Shown: positions 5,892 through 8,544 of the stretch, in pieces
Layout of the letters: each line of letters opens with the position of its first letter
Numbering within the stretch: the first letter of the stretch is position 1
DNA from: Microcaldota archaeon
GTDB lineage: Archaea; Micrarchaeota; Micrarchaeia; Anstonellales; Bilamarchaeaceae
NCBI GenBank assembly: GCA_030668565.1
Contig: DAOVFD010000043.1
Span: 1 to 8,544, forward strand
Length of the DNA: 8,544 bases
Direction of reading: 5' to 3'
The notes under the pieces: generated by a model
Databases searched by the model: none
What the model was told of the DNA's origin: nothing
Seen by the model: the letters and a program-made list of their open reading frames with translations, nothing else
Program-made: the position numbers and the translations under genes

Positions 5892-7933
5892 CAGCACACC
5901 TTTCCTTCCTTTATTTCCTGTGTTTTCAACTCATTTTTATTTACGTAAAGCTGCTTTCCTTCTGCAAGAACTTTTCCATCCTTCACCTTGAATTTTATTT
6001 TCGAGAATTCCTTGAATGCGATTTCCTTTTTCGGTTTGCTTTCTATTCCTTTTGCAGTAACCTTATCGCCTATTTTCCAGTCTGCTGATGAAAGCAATTC
6101 AAGGTTGTCATCCTTATCCTCTGCAACTAGAAGCATTCCCTGTGATTCAACACCCCTGAGTTTCGCGGGAGCAAGGTTTTTCACTATGATTACTTTTTTA
6201 TCGAGCAGTTCATCACCTTCAAAATAAGGAACCAGTCCTGAAACTATCTGCCTTTCTCCGTCTATCATCTTCACTTTTTCTATGTAAAGCTTTTCTGCAT
6301 CAGGATGAACTTTTACTTCTGTTATCTGGCCTACCTCAAGGTCGAGGTCTGCAAATGAAGGTTTTGCCTCTTTCTTTATTTCGGGTTTCTTCAGTTTGTC
6401 AATTTTCTTGAAAACTATTTCGGGCTTTCCCATTTTGTGCCCTGCTTTAAGCGGTTTTCCGAGGTTTTTCCACTGCATTTCGGAATTGTCAAGGTTCAAC
6501 TGTTTGAATATGCTTCTTGCTGAATCAGGAAGATAAGGTTCTACAAGTATTGCAATGTCCTTTACCTGGTTTGCAAGGATATTAATTACAGTTCCCGCCC
6601 TTTCCTTATCGCTTTTGACAAGCTCCCATGGTGCATTGTCCTGGAAATACTTGTTTGCATTCTTTGCGAAATTTCCTACAATAAGATTTATTCCTTCCCT
6701 TATCCCGTCATTGTCAAGTTCTGATTCTATTTTTGAAATTAGTTCTTTCTGTGTTTTAATGAATTTCTTATCTTCTTCGGTGAGGTTTTTTGCTTCGGGA
6801 ATCTTTGAATCGAAATTGTTTGCTATGAAAACCATTGTCCGGTTAACAAGGTTTCCAAGATTTGCAATCAGTTCGTTGTTGTTCTTTTCAATAAGGTTTT
6901 TTTCAGAGAAATCACCATCATCAAAAGTCGGAACTTCGCTTAGTAAACAATATCTTAGCGGGTCGGTTCCGTATTTTTCAATAAGGTAGAACGGGTCAAT
7001 TATATTTCCAAGTGATTTGCTCATCTTATGTCCTTCAACGGTAATATATCCATGGACGAATATCGATTTTGGAAGTTTCAGCCCTGCTGAAAGTAAAATG
7101 GCGGGCCAGTATATTGCATGGAATCTCAAGATACCCTTTCCTATTACATGAACATCGGCAGGCCAGAATTTTTCAAATGTTTTTTCATCTGTTCCATAGC
7201 CAATTCCTGTGAGATAAGTTCCTAATGCATCAAACCATACATACATAATCTGTTCAGGGTCGTCAGGAACAGGAATTCCCCAGTTCTTTGCCCTTTTAAC
7301 CGAACGTGAAATGCTGAAATCCTTCAGCCCTCCTCTTATGAAGCTCAGTACTTCGTTTTTTCTGGTTTCCGGCATTATTTTCAGTTCATCGCTTTCAACC
7401 AGTTTTTCGAGTTTGTCCTGATAAACCGATAATTTGAAGAAATAATTCTCCTCCTCAACAAGTTCCAGCTTTGTCCTGTGTTCAGGGCATACCCCTTCAG
7501 GAAGCTCGCTTTCTTCATAAAATGATTCACAGCCAACGCAGTAGAGCCCCCGGTATTTCTTTTTGTAGATATCACCATTCTTGTAGCAGAGGGACCATAG
7601 GCGATGAATACCGGGCCAGTGCTTCTCCCTGTTCGAGGTTCTTTGGAAAGAGGTATATGAAAGTCCTATTGCATCTGCCATCTTCCTGAAGATTTCTGCA
7701 TTCCTTTTGCATAATTCGGCTGTGGTGATTCCTTCTTTCTCCGCAGCATGCACATTTTTCAGGCTGTTCTCGTCCGCTCCGGTTACAAGGCCGACTTCCT
7801 TTCCTTTCAGTCTCTGGTATCTCGCTATTACGTCTGTCTGCACGAATTCCAGTGCATGGCCCAGATGCGGAGCTGCATTAACGTAAGGAATCGCGGTCGT
7901 GAGATAGAATGCTTTCTTCTCTATTTCAATCAC
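5891..7933 (-). CDS. metG: Methionyl-tRNA synthetase with fused C-terminal tRNA-binding domain
   Basis: Charges initiator and elongator tRNA-Met. Core signatures over 680 residues: HLGH at 23-26, a single zinc knuckle C132-x2-C135...C149-P-E-H152, YVWFDAL at 231-237, VIGKGILRFHAIYWPA at 263-278, HKMSKS at 302-307 and the anticodon-domain motif DNAPW at 432-436. Residues about 526-630 form an OB-fold tRNA-binding domain (LEVGQITEVKVHPDAEKLY, RQIVSGL, NLAPAKLRGVESQGMLL), followed by a lysine-rich beta-rich tail of about 45 residues. Two features resemble bacterial candidate-phyla sequences as I remember them, not typical archaeal MetRS: GADENSLKN where many enzymes have DEHG, and a one-knuckle insert. 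Many archaea encode the OB domain separately. The start is GTG at 7933, 26-27 bp downstream of a good TATA box, so the transcript may be leaderless. It forms a coupled pair with the SdpI-family gene. Confidence 0.96.
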   Translation of the reverse strand: MIEIEKKAFYLTTAIPYVNAAPHLGHALEFVQTDVIARYQRLKGKEVGLVTGADENSLKNVHAAEKEGITTAELCKRNAEIFRKMADAIGLSYTSFQRTSNREKHWPGIHRLWSLCYKNGDIYKKKYRGLYCVGCESFYEESELPEGVCPEHRTKLELVEEENYFFKLSVYQDKLEKLVESDELKIMPETRKNEVLSFIRGGLKDFSISRSVKRAKNWGIPVPDDPEQIMYVWFDALGTYLTGIGYGTDEKTFEKFWPADVHVIGKGILRFHAIYWPAILLSAGLKLPKSIFVHGYITVEGHKMSKSLGNIIDPFYLIEKYGTDPLRYCLLSEVPTFDDGDFSEKNLIEKNNNELIANLGNLVNRTMVFIANNFDSKIPEAKNLTEEDKKFIKTQKELISKIESELDNDGIREGINLIVGNFAKNANKYFQDNAPWELVKSDKERAGTVINILANQVKDIAILVEPYLPDSARSIFKQLNLDNSEMQWKNLGKPLKAGHKMGKPEIVFKKIDKLKKPEIKKEAKPSFADLDLEVGQITEVKVHPDAEKLYIEKVKMIDGERQIVSGLVPYFEGDELLDKKVIIVKNLAPAKLRGVESQGMLLVAEDKDDNLELLSSADWKIGDKVTAKGIESKPKKEIAFKEFSKIKFKVKDGKVLAEGKQLYVNKNELKTQEIKEGKVC

Positions 7934-7955
7934 CCTTGAAGAGGTATCTCTATTG

Positions 7956-7963
7956 ATTTTATA
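7956..7963 (-). promoter_or_regulatory. Probable TATA box of metG
   Basis: On the minus strand this reads TATAAAAT, centred about 26.5 bp upstream of the metG GTG at 7933. That predicts transcription starting at the start codon. The GGGTGAT sequence overlapping the GTG looks like a Shine-Dalgarno core but has no suitable initiator downstream of it. Confidence 0.6.
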
Positions 7964-8007
7964 CTTTTAATGCTTACTTTCTTAAGGTTTCTTTTTCATC
8001 TTTTCTT

Positions 8008-8051
8008 TCCGGCAGAATCTGGCAAAGATAAATCTGCCGGAACTTGCCGGA
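8008..8051. repeat. Four TGCC(G/A)GA half-sites in a symmetric inverted-repeat cluster
   Basis: TGCCGGA occurs on the minus strand at 8008-8014 and on the plus strand at 8035-8041 and 8045-8051; TGCCAGA occurs on the minus strand at 8018-8024. Within each arm the copies are spaced exactly 10 bp apart and the arms mirror each other about 8029.5. The whole can fold as a 17-position stem (13 Watson-Crick pairs, 2 G-U, 2 mismatches) with a 10-nt loop at 8025-8034. Alternatively there are two interleaved stems: 8007-8016 with 8033-8042 (10 of 10) and 8015-8025 with 8044-8054 (10 of 11). It could be a multi-site operator or a structured RNA; no T tract follows it on the plus strand. Confidence 0.75.
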
Positions 8052-8058
8052 TTCATAA

Positions 8059-8109
8059 TGTGCACTAGATATGTTCACTGCTAATGAACAATAATGTGCA
8101 TTGGTAATG
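8059..8109 (+). repeat. Three imperfect 15-bp direct repeats (TGTKCAYTRSWWATG-like)
   Basis: Copies at 8059-8073 (TGTGCACTAGATATG), 8072-8086 (TGTTCACTGCTAATG) and 8095-8109 (TGTGCATTGGTAATG). Copies 2 and 3 agree at 12 of 15 positions and copies 1 and 2 at 10 of 15. Copies 1 and 3 lie in an exact 10-bp direct repeat, ATAATGTGCA, at 8055-8064 and 8091-8100. Copy 2 begins an inverted repeat TGTTCA-N7-TGAACA (8072-8090). Confidence 0.5.
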
Positions 8110-8154
8110 AAAAACCCTTATAACTGCTGCTGGAAAGAGAGCAGAGGTTAATTA

Positions 8155-8174
8155 TGTTACAGTAAAACGTAACA
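8155..8174. promoter_or_regulatory. Palindromic operator-like site 1, TGTTAC-N8-GTAACA
   Basis: A 20-bp site with perfect 6-bp arms (7-bp if the flanking A at 8154 and T at 8175 are included). It agrees with site 2 at 17 of 20 positions and starts 33 bp before it, about three helical turns, so both would face the same side of the DNA. It lies just upstream of a TATA-like element. Confidence 0.7.
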
Positions 8175-8177
8175 TCC

Positions 8178-8185
8178 ATATACAT
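8178..8185 (+). promoter_or_regulatory. TATA-like element between the two palindromes
   Basis: ATATACAT is centred about 26 bp before the ATG at 8207. This is the spacing seen upstream of leuS and metG, and it predicts a leaderless transcript. Its position between two identical-type palindromes suggests that bound regulator would block TBP/TFB. Confidence 0.45.
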
Positions 8186-8187
8186 TT

Positions 8188-8207
8188 TGTTACATTAGAA
8201 TGTAACA
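8188..8207. promoter_or_regulatory. Palindromic operator-like site 2, abutting the ATPase start codon
   Basis: TGTTACATT-AG-AATGTAACA is a perfect 9-bp inverted repeat with a 2-bp centre. Its last base is the A of the ATG at 8207. Its position over the predicted transcription start fits repression by blocking initiation. I cannot assign the binding protein. Confidence 0.72.
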
Positions 8208-8439
8208 TGGAAATAAAGAAACTTGAGAACTGGAACCCTTGGTGGGAAAACGGAAAAGTGAATAAACGTTTGTTATGGGGATGAGATAGATGACAGAGAG
8301 GTCAAAGGATTGTATGAGTTTAAGAAAGAATTTGAGAAAACTAGAGAGTTACTAGTCATAACCAAGGAAACTGAAAAAGAAGAAAATAAAATTTATTCCT
8401 CTTTGGAAATGGCTGCTTGAGAAAGAGCAGCGGACGTGA
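8207..8439 (+). pseudogene. Decayed archaeal AAA ATPase (AAA_14/DUF4143-like), middle deleted and frame broken
   Basis: Three frames together carry the two ends of a known archaeal ATPase family. Frame A, ATG 8207 to TGA 8282-8284, reads MEIKKLENWNPWWENGKV plus seven residues, with the N-terminal NPWW motif usual in these proteins. Frame B, about 8262-8390, reads INVCYGDEIDDREVKGLYEF then KKEFEKTRELLVITKETEK, which matches the region just before the C-terminus (CY-x-hydrophobic, REIKGL, LLVIT). Frame C, about 8383-8439, reads KKIKFIPLWKWLLEKEQRT and stops at TGA 8437-8439, with the typical IPLWKWLL ending. The Walker A and B core, normally several hundred residues between the two ends, is absent. 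The junction lies around 8258-8276, and a second shift lies in the A-rich run at about 8376-8390. These ATPases are numerous in archaea, with a poorly known role. The family call is by recall of motifs, not by search. Confidence 0.72.
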
Positions 8440-8443
8440 TTGC

Positions 8444-8544
8444 ATGGGTGTCGATTATTATATCGTAGTTCCGGAACTTAAAATTCGGGTGTGGGTAGGT
8501 AAGCATGTTTCTGAGGAGGATGCACGAGAAGCAATAAACGACGC
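8444..8544 (+). CDS. Unrecognised gene, N-terminal 33 residues (runs off window)
   Basis: ATG at 8444 opens a frame with no stop to the window edge. The peptide starts MGVDYYIVVPELKIRVWVGK and continues HVSEEDAREAIND. It alternates strand-like hydrophobic residues and then has a likely helix (SEEDAREAIND), as expected of a small alpha/beta soluble protein; I do not recognise it. GTGAT at 8436-8440 may be its ribosome site, though the 3-nt spacing to the ATG is short. The frame begins 4 nt after the ATPase remnant ends, so it may now be transcribed from that remnant's promoter. Confidence 0.55.
   Translation, partial: MGVDYYIVVPELKIRVWVGKHVSEEDAREAIND

Larger units (their letters stand above)
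7934..8206. other. Repeat-rich intergenic region between metG and the ATPase remnant
   Basis: About 270 bp with no credible coding sequence on either strand. From left to right it holds the metG TATA box, a pyrimidine-rich tract on the plus strand (about 7989-8008), a four-half-site inverted-repeat cluster (8008-8051), three related 15-bp direct repeats (8059-8109), an AT-rich element TTATAA near 8119-8124, and two 20-bp palindromes around a second TATA-like element (8155-8207). I see no tRNA-like fold or B-box. Confidence 0.7.

Noticed and set aside
6555..6989. 144-codon open frame on the plus strand inside metG
   Set aside because: Antisense shadow of the well-supported anticodon-binding region of MetRS.
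7989..8008. Pyrimidine-rich tract as an archaeal poly-T terminator
   Set aside because: It is T-rich only for plus-strand transcription, and no plus-strand gene ends upstream of it; metG is transcribed away from it.
8007..8054. Hairpin as an intrinsic terminator or a tRNA
   Set aside because: No T tract follows on the plus strand, no gene ends into it, and there is no tRNA arm geometry or GGTTCGA-type B-box.
8055..8109. Short repeats as a CRISPR fragment
   Set aside because: Repeats are only about 15 bp, imperfect and irregularly spaced (13 and 23 bp), with no spacer-like regularity or cas genes.

Overview
The window looks like a compact archaeal chromosome segment, most likely from a DPANN-type or similarly reduced lineage; that placement is inference. 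The archaeal signs are an archaeal/eukaryotic-type leucyl-tRNA synthetase, ribosomal protein S8e (absent from bacteria), a probable Cgi121 subunit of the KEOPS tRNA-modification complex, TATA boxes about 26 bp upstream of several start codons, and GGTGA-type Shine-Dalgarno sites. By eye the base composition is moderately AT-rich. I found no rRNA, tRNA or CRISPR array.

Layout. 1-1808 (minus): leuS, cut by the window edge inside KMSKS. 1809-1925: divergent promoter region. 1926-3041 (plus): a Glu/Leu/Phe/Val dehydrogenase, probably glutamate dehydrogenase. 3080-4465 (plus): an unusual protein with four copies of a small helical, winged-helix-like unit and a roughly 125-residue Glu/Pro-rich linker. 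4462-4815 (minus): small Cgi121-like protein, converging on the previous gene with overlapping stop codons. 4871-5254 (plus): rps8e, divergent from the Cgi121 gene. 5244-5891 (minus): six-helix SdpI/DUF1648 membrane protein. 5891-7933 (minus): metG with a fused C-terminal tRNA-binding domain; its stop codon overlaps the SdpI-family start (TGATG), so the two form a translationally coupled pair. 7934-8206: a non-coding region dense in symmetric repeats. 8207-8439 (plus): a decayed archaeal AAA ATPase gene that keeps its N-terminus and C-terminus but has lost the middle, with reading-frame breaks. 8444-8544 (plus): start of an unrecognised gene that runs off the window.

Most of the genes serve translation: two aminoacyl-tRNA synthetases, a ribosomal protein and a probable subunit of the t6A37 tRNA-modifying complex. 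Nitrogen metabolism is represented by the dehydrogenase. Genes are very tightly packed, with two convergent pairs overlapping at their 3' ends.

The most interesting part is 7980-8440. It holds four TGCC(G/A)GA half-sites in a symmetric 10-bp-spaced arrangement (8008-8051), then three related 15-bp repeats (8059-8109), then two near-identical 20-bp palindromes (TGTTAC-N8-GTAACA) flanking a TATA-like element and abutting the start codon of the ATPase remnant. This looks like an elaborately regulated promoter whose original gene has been mostly deleted. The four-unit protein at 3080-4465 is the best candidate for an undescribed protein architecture.
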